Below, piece after piece: positions 1 through 5,064 of a DNA stretch of 5,064 bases. A model generated the notes under the pieces. It worked only from the letters and a program-made list of their open reading frames with translations. It was not told the DNA's origin and did no database searches. The translations under genes and the position numbers were made by a program. The DNA is taken from assembly GCA_039831705.1 (NCBI GenBank), contig JBDOMT010000509.1:1-5064 (forward strand). Reading direction: 5' to 3'. How positions within the stretch are numbered: position 1 is the stretch's first letter; the number at the start of each line of letters is the position of its first letter. The stretch is from JAJRWS01 sp039831705 (GTDB lineage Bacteria; Planctomycetota; Planctomycetia; Pirellulales; Lacipirellulaceae).

Positions 1-8
1 CGCGCAGC

Positions 9-147
9 GGCGACAGCAGCCGTTTTTAACGAAACCAATTTTCCGCTTGGGCCACTCGCTGTCGCCCTTTCAGGGCTAGGGAATAATCTGAAAACGCCAC
101 CGTGGGCTCACGCCCCACGGCTAGATACTTTCGCCACTTCGTGGCGA
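9..147. repeat. Cluster of short palindromes (REP-like hairpin array)
   Basis: Four inverted repeats follow one another. Positions 9-17 pair with 58-66 (GGCGACAGC / GCTGTCGCC, 9 bp perfect, 40-nt loop). Positions 64-68 pair with 72-76 (GCCCT-TTC-AGGGC). Positions 100-106 pair with 114-120 (CCGTGGG / CCCACGG, 7 bp). Positions 131-137 pair with 141-147 (TCGCCAC-TTC-GTGGCGA, 7 bp). The first two overlap by three bases, so they compete. This organisation resembles multi-hairpin intergenic repeats of planctomycete genomes; that resemblance is from memory. The function is unknown. Confidence 0.6.
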
Positions 148-174
148 TTGCGGTAAGTAAGCCACAACCAGAAA

Positions 175-233
175 GTCGGACTTTAGCCGACTGTCGGCGA
201 ACCCTCCGCCTTCAGGCGGTGGTCTTCAGTTCA
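175..233. repeat. 59-bp direct repeat, copy A (two hairpins)
   Basis: This copy matches 547-605 in the same orientation with 54 of 59 identical positions and no gaps. It holds two palindromes. The first is AGTCGG / CCGACT (174-179 with 187-192; 7-nt loop containing CTTTA). The second is 203-210 with 215-222 around a TTCA loop, with one T-T mismatch. Both copies end in GGTCTTCAGTTCA. Paired subterminal hairpins with a CTTTAG core resemble REP sequences or ends of IS200/IS605-type elements, but no transposase lies in the window, so that assignment is an inference. Confidence 0.7.
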
Positions 234-274
234 GGGGAAACGGACAAGTTATTGTCGCCCTTCTGGGATATATA

Positions 275-303
275 AACCCTCGCCTTCTAGGCGAAACCTT
301 CAG
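275..303. repeat. Degenerate partial third copy of the TTC-loop hairpin module
   Basis: The stretch AACCCTCGCCTTCTAGGCG followed by AAACCTTCAG parallels the second half of copies A and B (AACCC, CGCCTTC, AGGCGG, then GGTCTTCAG). It folds as TCGCC-TTCTA-GGCGA (280-284 with 290-294). The first half of the 59-bp repeat is missing. It is probably a diverged or truncated member of the same family. Confidence 0.4.
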
Positions 304-354
304 GATATTATGATGCAGTAAGGCAAAGCACAATGATCTGTTTCGATTCTCTTG

Positions 355-537
355 GGTGGCACCGACACTGGTCTGCAGATCGATTTTTTGGCAAGAGATA
401 CGTATTCGGACCAGTGTCGGTGTGCGAAGCACAGGAGGTGTTTGAGGTGAATAGCCTCTTGTGCTGCGCACTCAGGCATAGTTAAGAATAAGTTTGCTCT
501 CAGACAAAGTCTGCTCCGAACGACTGTCGGTGCCACC
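355..537. other. Highly foldable core with competing inverted repeats
   Basis: Positions 360-373 (CACCGACACTGGTC) are a perfect 14-bp inverted match to 409-422. Adjoining it, 422-438 and 455-471 form a second hairpin with 15 of 17 pairs and a 16-nt loop. A small hairpin CAGAC-AAA-GTCTG lies at 501-513. Positions 355-367 (GGTGGCACCGACA) are also a perfect 13-bp inverted match to 525-537, which closes the whole block. The left arm therefore has two mutually exclusive partners. The block sits between the two 59-bp direct repeats. It could be a non-autonomous mobile element with inverted ends, or a structured RNA; the sequence alone does not decide, and no promoter is evident. Confidence 0.5.
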
Positions 538-546
538 TCTGTGAGT

Positions 547-605
547 GTCGGGCTTTAGCCGACTGGCGACGAACCCACCGCCTTCAGTCGGTGGTCTTCA
601 GTTCA
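547..605. repeat. 59-bp direct repeat, copy B (two hairpins)
   Basis: This is the second copy of the repeat at 175-233, same orientation, 313 bp further on. Its second hairpin pairs 575-580 (CCACCG) with 589-594 (CGGTGG) around CCTTCAGT. Compared with copy A, a T-to-A change restores a pair that A lacks, and a G-to-T change breaks one that A has, so each copy keeps 7 of 8 pairs. That pattern hints that the hairpin is maintained, though two copies are too few to prove it. It is the nearest strong hairpin beyond the deoA stop on the minus strand, but no T-run follows, so it is not a standard terminator. Confidence 0.7.
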
Positions 606-671
606 CTAGGTGTACCAAGGAGTTTCCAGAAAAAATCTTTGGATCAGATCTCCAGAGAATGAGGTTCCTCA

Positions 672-1955
672 CTAGGCAATACGGTCCAACATCAGTGGCG
701 GCGCTTCACACTTTTCCGGGCCTAGCTCGATTGCTGAATGAAGGATGGCAGTTACCTGTTCTATTTGGCTTGCGGGGGCGAAGAGTCGGACTAGTGGTTG
801 GCCCGTTTCGACTTGCTGTCCCAGGCGTACGAGCATTTCCAGGCCGATGGAATAGTCGAGCGGGTCGCCCAATTGAGAACGACCACCTTTCAGAGTGATG
901 ATCGCCTGGCCCAATTGTTCGGCGTCGATGTGGGTCACATAGCCGGTTGCCGGGCTCTTCACTTCTTGCGGTGGTGCGACTGTCCGTGGGGCTTCTAGGT
1001 CGCCTCCTTGGGCTGCGACCATCTGAGCGAATTTTTCCCGTGCGGATCCTGAATCGATGGTCTGTTGCAAGTCGGCCCGCGCTTGGGGTAGCGATACGGC
1101 GCGGCCGGTGGAAACCAACAATTCCGCGCCCAACTCCAATGTGACTTCCATCAGGTCGTCCGGCCCATGGCCTTCGAGGGCGGCAACCGATTCGTTCACT
1201 TCCACGGCGTTGCCCACCATACGCCCCAGGGGTTGATTCATGTCGGTCAACAGGGCCGTGGTGGCCACGTTCATGCGCTGGCCTGTGGCGACCATCGATT
1301 GGGCAAGCTGTTTGGCCTGATCGGCCGTTTTCATGAAGGCGCCGGTGCCAAACTTGACATCAAGTACCAACGCGTCGAGACCTTCCGCCAGCTTTTTACT
1401 CATGATGCTGGCGGTGACCAGGGGGATTGAGGGGACTGTGGCGGTCACGTCGCGCAGGGCGTAGAGCTTACGGTCGGCAGGTACTAGGTCTTCGGTGGAA
1501 CCGCTGATCACGCATCCCACCGTCGCGCAGACTTGCTGCATCTGATCCATTGACAGGTCGGTACGAAATCCGCTAATCGAGTCCAATTTGTCCAGTGTGC
1601 CTCCAGTAGCGCCCAAGCCACGGCCAGAGATCATCGGTACGGCCAGATCACAACAGGCCAGCATCGGTGCCAGGGGTAACGACACCTTATCACCGATGCC
1701 ACCGGTTGAGTGCTTATCGACTTTCGCAGCCCCTCCAGATGGCCACTGAAAGCGGTTGCCAGAAGCCAGCATGTGGTCGGTGAGTGCGGCGGTTTCCTGG
1801 GTGGTCATTCCTTGCAGGTAAATCGCCATGGCGAGGGCCGACATCTGATAGTCGGGAATTGAGCCGTCCACATATCCTTGAATGAACTGACCGATTTCCC
1901 CGGTCGTCAGCTCACCTCCGTCCCGCTTCTTGGCAATTAGTTGAACTGTGTTCAT
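672..1955 (-). CDS. deoA: Thymidine phosphorylase (pyrimidine nucleoside phosphorylase family)
   Basis: The 427-residue protein has the full family length. The enzyme cleaves thymidine/deoxyuridine with phosphate to base and 2-deoxyribose-1-phosphate in the cytoplasm. The family signature SGRGLGATGGTLDKLD lies at 110-125. By alignment from memory to E. coli DeoA (offset -3), the catalytic and substrate residues are present: KHSTGG 81-86 (H82, S83), S92, S110, T120, R168, S183 and K187. M108 matches E. coli Met111, where broad pyrimidine phosphorylases carry Lys, so I favour thymidine specificity. Two signature positions are unusual: Ala116 for the common His, and Asp125 for Glu. A C-terminal alpha/beta domain (about 330-427) with the SPATGYV and GGGR-like (KGGRS) stretches completes the fold. 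The ATG overlaps the preceding PNP stop by 4 bp, indicating translational coupling; a weak GGGA lies upstream. It is the last gene of the cluster. Broad uridine/thymidine activity is the main alternative. Confidence 0.93.
   Translation of the reverse strand: MNTVQLIAKKRDGGELTTGEIGQFIQGYVDGSIPDYQMSALAMAIYLQGMTTQETAALTDHMLASGNRFQWPSGGAAKVDKHSTGGIGDKVSLPLAPMLACCDLAVPMISGRGLGATGGTLDKLDSISGFRTDLSMDQMQQVCATVGCVISGSTEDLVPADRKLYALRDVTATVPSIPLVTASIMSKKLAEGLDALVLDVKFGTGAFMKTADQAKQLAQSMVATGQRMNVATTALLTDMNQPLGRMVGNAVEVNESVAALEGHGPDDLMEVTLELGAELLVSTGRAVSLPQARADLQQTIDSGSAREKFAQMVAAQGGDLEAPRTVAPPQEVKSPATGYVTHIDAEQLGQAIITLKGGRSQLGDPLDYSIGLEMLVRLGQQVETGQPLVRLFAPASQIEQVTAILHSAIELGPEKCEAPPLMLDRIA
1952..1955 (-). 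promoter_or_regulatory. ATGA stop/start overlap coupling PNP-N to deoA
   Basis: The TGA stop of the upstream purine nucleoside phosphorylase (1952-1954) shares two bases with the ATG start of deoA (1953-1955). Such overlaps normally allow the terminating ribosome to restart, which keeps the two enzymes at similar levels. The overlap also fixes the deoA start and shows that the two genes share a transcript. Confidence 0.85.
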
Positions 1956-2764
1956 TGAACGATTCCCATGACCAGCTTGCGTAATTTTTCTTGAACTCGA
2001 TGGGCCGCGGCGACAACTTCTTCGCCGGAGGTGGTGATGGGGCAGTCGGGCGAACAGACATTGGTCACCGTGGAGAGGCCCAGTACGCGTAATCCGGCGT
2101 GGGCGGCTACCAAGACCTCTGGTACTGTCGACATGCCAACCACATCACCCCCGAGTGTGCGCAACATCTTTATTTCGGCCCGTGTTTCGTAATTCGGTCC
2201 GAGCATGGCGATGTAGACTCCACGCTGACAAGAAAAATTCTCGTCACGGGCAATCGCCAAAGCGCGCTCTGCCAGTGGACCATCGTAAGGGCAGGACATA
2301 TCAGGAAATCGAGGGCCTAGTTGGTCGTTGTTACTTCCTGTGAGTGGGTTGTGGGAGAGGAAGTTGATATGGTCATCGATCACCATCACGTCGCCCACGG
2401 CTAGCTGAGGGTTGAGTCCTCCGACCGCATTGGAAACGATCAAGCCTCCGATACCCAACGCTTGCATCACCCGCACGGGAATCGTGACCTGCCGGGCTGA
2501 ATGTCCTTCGTACAAGTGGAATCGGCCACGCATGGCGACCACCGGAATTCCAGCCAATTTGCCGCAGAGAAGTTGGCCTCGATGTCCTGTCGCTGTGGTG
2601 CTGACAAAGTGGGGGATCTCAGCGTAGGAGAAGGTCTTTTCGCAGTCGATTGCTTCGGCCACTGCATCAAGCCCGGAGCCCAGGACGATACCCCAACTGG
2701 GGGTAACATCCCAGCTGTTGCGGATCACTTGGACCGCTTCGTCAATATTTTGTACCAACGTCAT
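1952..2764 (-). CDS. punA: Purine nucleoside phosphorylase, trimeric type, Asn-specificity paralogue (PNP-N)
   Basis: This 270-residue protein belongs to the trimeric PNP/MTAP family, which cleaves inosine, guanosine and their deoxy forms with phosphate to base and (deoxy)ribose-1-phosphate. Visible family motifs are GSGL (29-32, phosphate serine S30), HRG (61-63), RGRFHLYEGH (79-88), SNAVGGLNP (111-119), GPNYETRAE (189-197) and GMSTVPE (210-216). By comparison with human PNP, E193, M211 and N235 match Glu201, Met219 and Asn243, the set that recognises 6-oxopurines. The SHEEV stretch usual in bacterial members reads SGEEV (246-250), so the histidine that contacts the ribose 5' hydroxyl in human PNP seems absent. 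The ATG has no Shine-Dalgarno sequence. It follows a 223-bp gap containing an inverted repeat and overlaps deoA by 4 bp. It is roughly half identical to the next PNP upstream, so the pair arose by an old duplication. Confidence 0.93.
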   Translation of the reverse strand: MTLVQNIDEAVQVIRNSWDVTPSWGIVLGSGLDAVAEAIDCEKTFSYAEIPHFVSTTATGHRGQLLCGKLAGIPVVAMRGRFHLYEGHSARQVTIPVRVMQALGIGGLIVSNAVGGLNPQLAVGDVMVIDDHINFLSHNPLTGSNNDQLGPRFPDMSCPYDGPLAERALAIARDENFSCQRGVYIAMLGPNYETRAEIKMLRTLGGDVVGMSTVPEVLVAAHAGLRVLGLSTVTNVCSPDCPITTSGEEVVAAAHRVQEKLRKLVMGIVQ

Positions 2765-2987
2765 ATATGATAGACATGTGTTAGTGGGTTGAAGATCTGC
2801 AAAGTCAGAATTTTAAATCGATCGACCAAAAATAAGAGTGTGAAGAATGAATTACCACGGAATCGCGGAGAACACAGAGAAGCATAAAGATAATTCTTTT
2901 CTCTGTGTCCTCCGTGGCTCTGTGGTTAAATTCTTTGATGCTATTTTCGGATGAATGCGACTTTATTGTTCACCTGATAATAGGAGT
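2765..2987. other. 223-bp spacer between the two PNP genes
   Basis: This spacer interrupts an otherwise tightly packed gene cluster. About a third of it is the large inverted repeat at 2854-2926. The rest is AT-richer than the genes and contains an 8-bp palindrome TCGATCGA (2818-2825). I could not find a credible -35/-10 pair for the minus strand or a hairpin followed by a T-run, so neither a separate promoter for PNP-N/deoA nor a terminator after PNP-D is shown by the sequence. Confidence 0.6.
2854..2926. repeat. Large inverted repeat of the CCACAGAG/ACACAGAG intergenic type
   Basis: Arm 2854-2881 and the reverse complement of arm 2899-2926 agree at 23 of 28 positions around a 17-nt loop. 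Each arm has a loose 9-nt rhythm; the right arm read on the minus strand goes ACCACAGAG, CCACGGAGG, ACACAGAGA. I recall similar CACAGAG-rich intergenic repeats from many unrelated bacterial genomes, including planctomycetes. It would form a strong hairpin in RNA from either strand. On the minus strand it is followed by TAATTCATTC rather than a T-run, so a classical terminator is unlikely; slowing transcription or protecting RNA ends is possible. Confidence 0.8.
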
Positions 2988-3839
2988 TCATGGTTGCTTG
3001 CCTTCGCCAAGGGTTTTCGACTCGTTGGCCAAAATCCCGCATACCAATGAACGCAATTTTGGTTCCGCCACACTTGCTTGGGCAATGATTTCTTCGATGT
3101 CCGCCGGTTGCAGAGAATCGGGCAGGCACATGTCGGTAATGGCCGAAACGCCAAAGGTTCTTAAGCCGCAATGAGCTGCGACAATCGTTTCCGGCACGGT
3201 CGACATGCCGACCACATCGGCCCCGATCATGCGGAGAAAGCGATACTCAGCACGTGTTTCCAGATTGGGACCAGTGACTGCCACCATCACTCCACGGTGT
3301 GCGGTAAAATTTTGCTGTCGGGCAATTTCCAGCCCCTGGGCCACAAGTTGCTGGTTGTACGGCTCCGACATGTCAGGAAATCGTGGACCCAATCGATCGT
3401 CGTTGACTCCTACCAGGGGGTTGTCGCCCATTAAATTAATCTGGTCGTCGATTACCATGACGTCGCCTGCCTGGTAGTAGGGATTCATCCCACCGACTGC
3501 CTGCGATACGATCAACAGCTGCGCCCCAAGTGCTTTCATCACCCGCACTGGCAGGGTGATATGTTTGAGTGAAATTCCTTCGTATTGATGAACACGTCCT
3601 TCCATGGCCATCACGGGTAACCCTTCCAGCTTTCCACAAACCAGCCGGCCACGATGGCTGATTGCTGTGGAAATGGGGAAGTGCGGAATCGACTCATATT
3701 CGAGTGTCGCCTCGATATCGATCTGTTCCACCAAACCGCCCAGTCCCGTTCCCAGGATGATCCCCGCATGGGGTGTTTCGTCCCATGCACCGCGGATAAC
3801 CGCAACCGCTTGTTCAATCTGATCGTATAGTTCAAGCAT
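2988..3839 (-). CDS. punA: Purine nucleoside phosphorylase, trimeric type, Asp-specificity paralogue (PNP-D)
   Basis: The 283 residues carry the same family motifs as the downstream PNP: GTGLGG (30-35), HRG (62-64), EGRVHQYEG (80-88), SQAVGGMNP (112-120), GPNLETRAE (190-198) and GMSTVPE (211-217). The active site differs at key points. D236 stands where human PNP has Asn243, L193 replaces the base-stacking Phe200, T31 replaces the phosphate Ser33 and Q113 replaces Asn115; Glu201 is kept as E194. In human PNP the Asn243Asp change is known to confer adenosine activity, so a wider or adenosine-leaning range is a reasonable inference, not a proof. A short polar C-terminal tail (about 271-283) is extra. 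The start lies 15 bp after the deoC stop and has a good Shine-Dalgarno, so it is co-transcribed with deoC. A methylthioadenosine phosphorylase role is less likely because Glu201 is retained. Confidence 0.92.
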   Translation of the reverse strand: MLELYDQIEQAVAVIRGAWDETPHAGIILGTGLGGLVEQIDIEATLEYESIPHFPISTAISHRGRLVCGKLEGLPVMAMEGRVHQYEGISLKHITLPVRVMKALGAQLLIVSQAVGGMNPYYQAGDVMVIDDQINLMGDNPLVGVNDDRLGPRFPDMSEPYNQQLVAQGLEIARQQNFTAHRGVMVAVTGPNLETRAEYRFLRMIGADVVGMSTVPETIVAAHCGLRTFGVSAITDMCLPDSLQPADIEEIIAQASVAEPKLRSLVCGILANESKTLGEGKQP

Positions 3840-3846
3840 CCATTGT

Positions 3847-3853
3847 TCCTTTT
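3847..3853 (-). promoter_or_regulatory. Ribosome binding site of PNP-D
   Basis: The minus strand reads AAAAGGA, ending 7 nt before the ATG at 3839-3837. This is the only clear Shine-Dalgarno sequence in the window and supports that start. A second ATG four bases upstream (3843-3841) is out of frame. Confidence 0.7.
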
Positions 3854-3854
3854 C

Positions 3855-4571
3855 TCAATAATCCCCTGAACCGCTGGCGGCTTCGCCTTGTTCTCCTGCG
3901 GCAATGGCCTGAGTGCCGCTGGTGCCTAAGCGTGTGGCGCCCAGGGCAGCAAATCGTTGCGCATCTTCATAGGTGCGAATACCGCCAGACGCTTTCACTT
4001 GGACCCGCTCGCTACAATGTTCCCGCATCAATCGAATGTCGTGTTCGGTGGCTCCGGTGGAGACCATGGAACCGTCACTCTGTTTGACAAAGCCAAAACC
4101 GGTCGAAGTTTTCACAAACGCGGCTCCTGCCTGTTCGCTGATTTGGCAAAGACGAATTTTTATATTGTCATCAGGCAGTAAGCCAGTTTCGAAGATGACC
4201 TTGGTGATGGCTCCAGCATCGCCGGCAACTTCTACGACTGCCCTGATATCATCTTCGACCAGGGACCACTGCGCGGCGAGTGCCTGGCCCAATGGAATCA
4301 CCATGTCAACTTCTCGGACGCCTGCTTCACAGGCAACCTCGGTTTCGCGCATTTTGGATTCGGTCGATGTGCCACCATGAGGAAAACCAATCACGGTACT
4401 GACCGATACAAGTGTTCCGGACATCCACTCGACCGCTTGTGGGACCATCGACGGCTTGACGCAAATACTGGCTACCTTCAGCCTGGCACAAAGGTCGCAG
4501 GCGCTACGTAAATCATCCACGGTTTGCGTTGGATGCAGCACGGCATGGTCAATTAAGGCAACTACGGACAT
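3855..4571 (-). CDS. deoC: Deoxyribose-phosphate aldolase (DERA)
   Basis: The 238-residue class I aldolase cleaves 2-deoxyribose-5-phosphate to acetaldehyde and glyceraldehyde-3-phosphate, the last step of deoxynucleoside breakdown in the cytoplasm. The family residues are clear: C38 lies in ICVKP (36-40), D89 in VREVDMVIPLG (85-95), the Schiff-base lysine K154 in FVKTSTGFG (152-160) and K193 in VKASGGIR (192-199). The length suits the short DERA group (about 220-240 residues). The chain ends in Gly-Asp-Tyr; a C-terminal tyrosine (Tyr259) is functionally important in E. coli DeoC. The ATG follows a perfect 4 x 7-bp tandem repeat and has no Shine-Dalgarno. It is the first nucleoside gene of the cluster, 59 bp after the DUF1559 stop and 15 bp before PNP-D. 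Its substrate comes from the phosphorylases through a phosphopentomutase not seen here. Confidence 0.95.
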   Translation of the reverse strand: MSVVALIDHAVLHPTQTVDDLRSACDLCARLKVASICVKPSMVPQAVEWMSGTLVSVSTVIGFPHGGTSTESKMRETEVACEAGVREVDMVIPLGQALAAQWSLVEDDIRAVVEVAGDAGAITKVIFETGLLPDDNIKIRLCQISEQAGAAFVKTSTGFGFVKQSDGSMVSTGATEHDIRLMREHCSERVQVKASGGIRTYEDAQRFAALGATRLGTSGTQAIAAGEQGEAASGSGDY

Positions 4572-4576
4572 GATAG

Positions 4577-4604
4577 AGTGTGGAGTGTGGAGTGTGGAGT
4601 GTGG
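4577..4604. repeat. Perfect heptanucleotide tandem repeat, 4 x AGTGTGG (minus strand CCACACT)
   Basis: Four exact copies of a 7-bp unit occupy the deoC leader, ending 5 bp before the ATG. This is where a Shine-Dalgarno would be expected, and the unit contains none. Heptanucleotide tandem repeats are prone to slipped-strand copy change, so the length may vary between strains. A role in expression is speculative. Confidence 0.9.
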
Positions 4605-4630
4605 GTATATAAACCCCCCTCAACTTTCAA

Positions 4631-5064
4631 CTATTGCAAAAGTTCGTTTCCAGCCATAGTTACTTTGGCGACAAAGACATTGGGGGCGATGTTTTCTTCG
4701 TAGAAACGTACGTTGCCATCGGCAGATGAAATCACGATGCCGCCTGGGTGAAACCCGTAGGGTCGCGAAACATTGTTACAGTTGATCATTTGTGCAGTGC
4801 CGCAATGGTCGTTGATGGTCATCCAAGTTCTGGGACTTGCCCAGCGGAAACGGCTGTTGATTTGACGGTTTTCTTCTCCTTGGTATTCTCTTGGGGAGGG
4901 CTCGTTGGTTTTTTGGTAACTGCCAAACATAAAGGGTTTGGCAACCGATTCGAAATACATCCAGGTGTTAGAAAGGCCATCCAGCACGTGACCCGCCTGG
5001 GTCCGTCGCCGAGCAGACTTTTTCTTTTCCACGCGCACTCGGCTATTATTGCTGACAGTAATGT
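4631..5064 (-). CDS. DUF1559 domain protein, C-terminal part (gene runs off the right edge)
   Basis: The frame is open to the window edge, so the 143 visible codons are only the C-terminal part; the GTG at 5036-5038 is not the start. The family signature at the end is H-x9-DG (His, PGGIVISSA, Asp-Gly), followed by NVRFYEENI and APNVFVAKVTMAGNE, matching the typical FHPGG...DGSVRF...I.P.VF..L.T..GGE ending. Upstream, VLDGLSNTWMYFES matches the DG.SNT...E motif. DUF1559 proteins usually begin with a type IV pilin-like N-terminal methylation/secretion segment and are exported; that part lies outside the window. They are abundant in planctomycetes and their function is poorly known. The stop lies 59 bp before deoC on the same strand, so read-through into the nucleoside genes is possible, but no functional link is evident. 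Confidence 0.9.
   Translation of the reverse strand, partial: ITVSNNSRVRVEKKKSARRRTQAGHVLDGLSNTWMYFESVAKPFMFGSYQKTNEPSPREYQGEENRQINSRFRWASPRTWMTINDHCGTAQMINCNNVSRPYGFHPGGIVISSADGNVRFYEENIAPNVFVAKVTMAGNELLQ

Larger units (their letters stand above)
1..671. other. Gene-free, hairpin-rich intergenic region downstream of deoA
   Basis: No open frame here looks like a real protein: the available frames are short, Arg/Ser/Pro-rich or cut across palindromes, and resemble no family I know. The DNA is instead packed with short inverted repeats, many with TTC, TTCA or TTCTA loops, plus two 59-bp direct repeats. It lies beyond the stop codon of the last gene of the minus-strand nucleoside operon, so some of the hairpins may shape the 3' end of that transcript. 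Positions 606-671, next to the deoA stop, show nothing notable and no hairpin followed by a T-run on the minus strand. Confidence 0.75.

Overview
The window is most likely from a planctomycete, probably a Pirellulaceae-like lineage. The main evidence is the C-terminal part of a DUF1559 protein at the right edge, carrying that family's H-x9-DG signature; this family is hugely expanded in Planctomycetes. Scarce Shine-Dalgarno sequences and intergenic DNA full of short hairpin repeats fit the same picture. The lineage below phylum is inference.

All recognisable genes are on the minus strand, so the transcript reads from right to left. They are: a DUF1559 protein (partial, 4631-5064); deoC, deoxyribose-phosphate aldolase (3855-4571); a first trimeric-type purine nucleoside phosphorylase with Asp at the base-specificity position (2988-3839, here PNP-D); a second with the usual Asn (1952-2764, here PNP-N); and deoA, thymidine phosphorylase (672-1955). 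deoC to PNP-D is 15 bp apart, and PNP-N to deoA overlap by 4 bp (ATGA). The two PNP genes are separated by 223 bp that hold a large inverted repeat.

Together the four enzymes form a nucleoside salvage and catabolism cluster. The PNPs and DeoA split purine and pyrimidine (deoxy)nucleosides with phosphate into base plus (deoxy)ribose-1-phosphate. After a phosphopentomutase step, whose gene is not in this window, DeoC cleaves deoxyribose-5-phosphate to acetaldehyde and glyceraldehyde-3-phosphate. The DUF1559 gene has no obvious role in this and is probably just a neighbour.

Positions 1-671 have no convincing gene. They are densely filled with short palindromes, two 59-bp direct repeats (175-233 and 547-605) and a highly foldable core (355-537). 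This looks like REP/MITE-type repeat DNA downstream of the operon, but a structured RNA cannot be ruled out. A perfect 4 x 7-bp tandem repeat sits where the deoC ribosome binding site would be. I see no new enzyme system. The items most worth checking are the divergent specificity residues of the PNP pair and the repeat/hairpin DNA.
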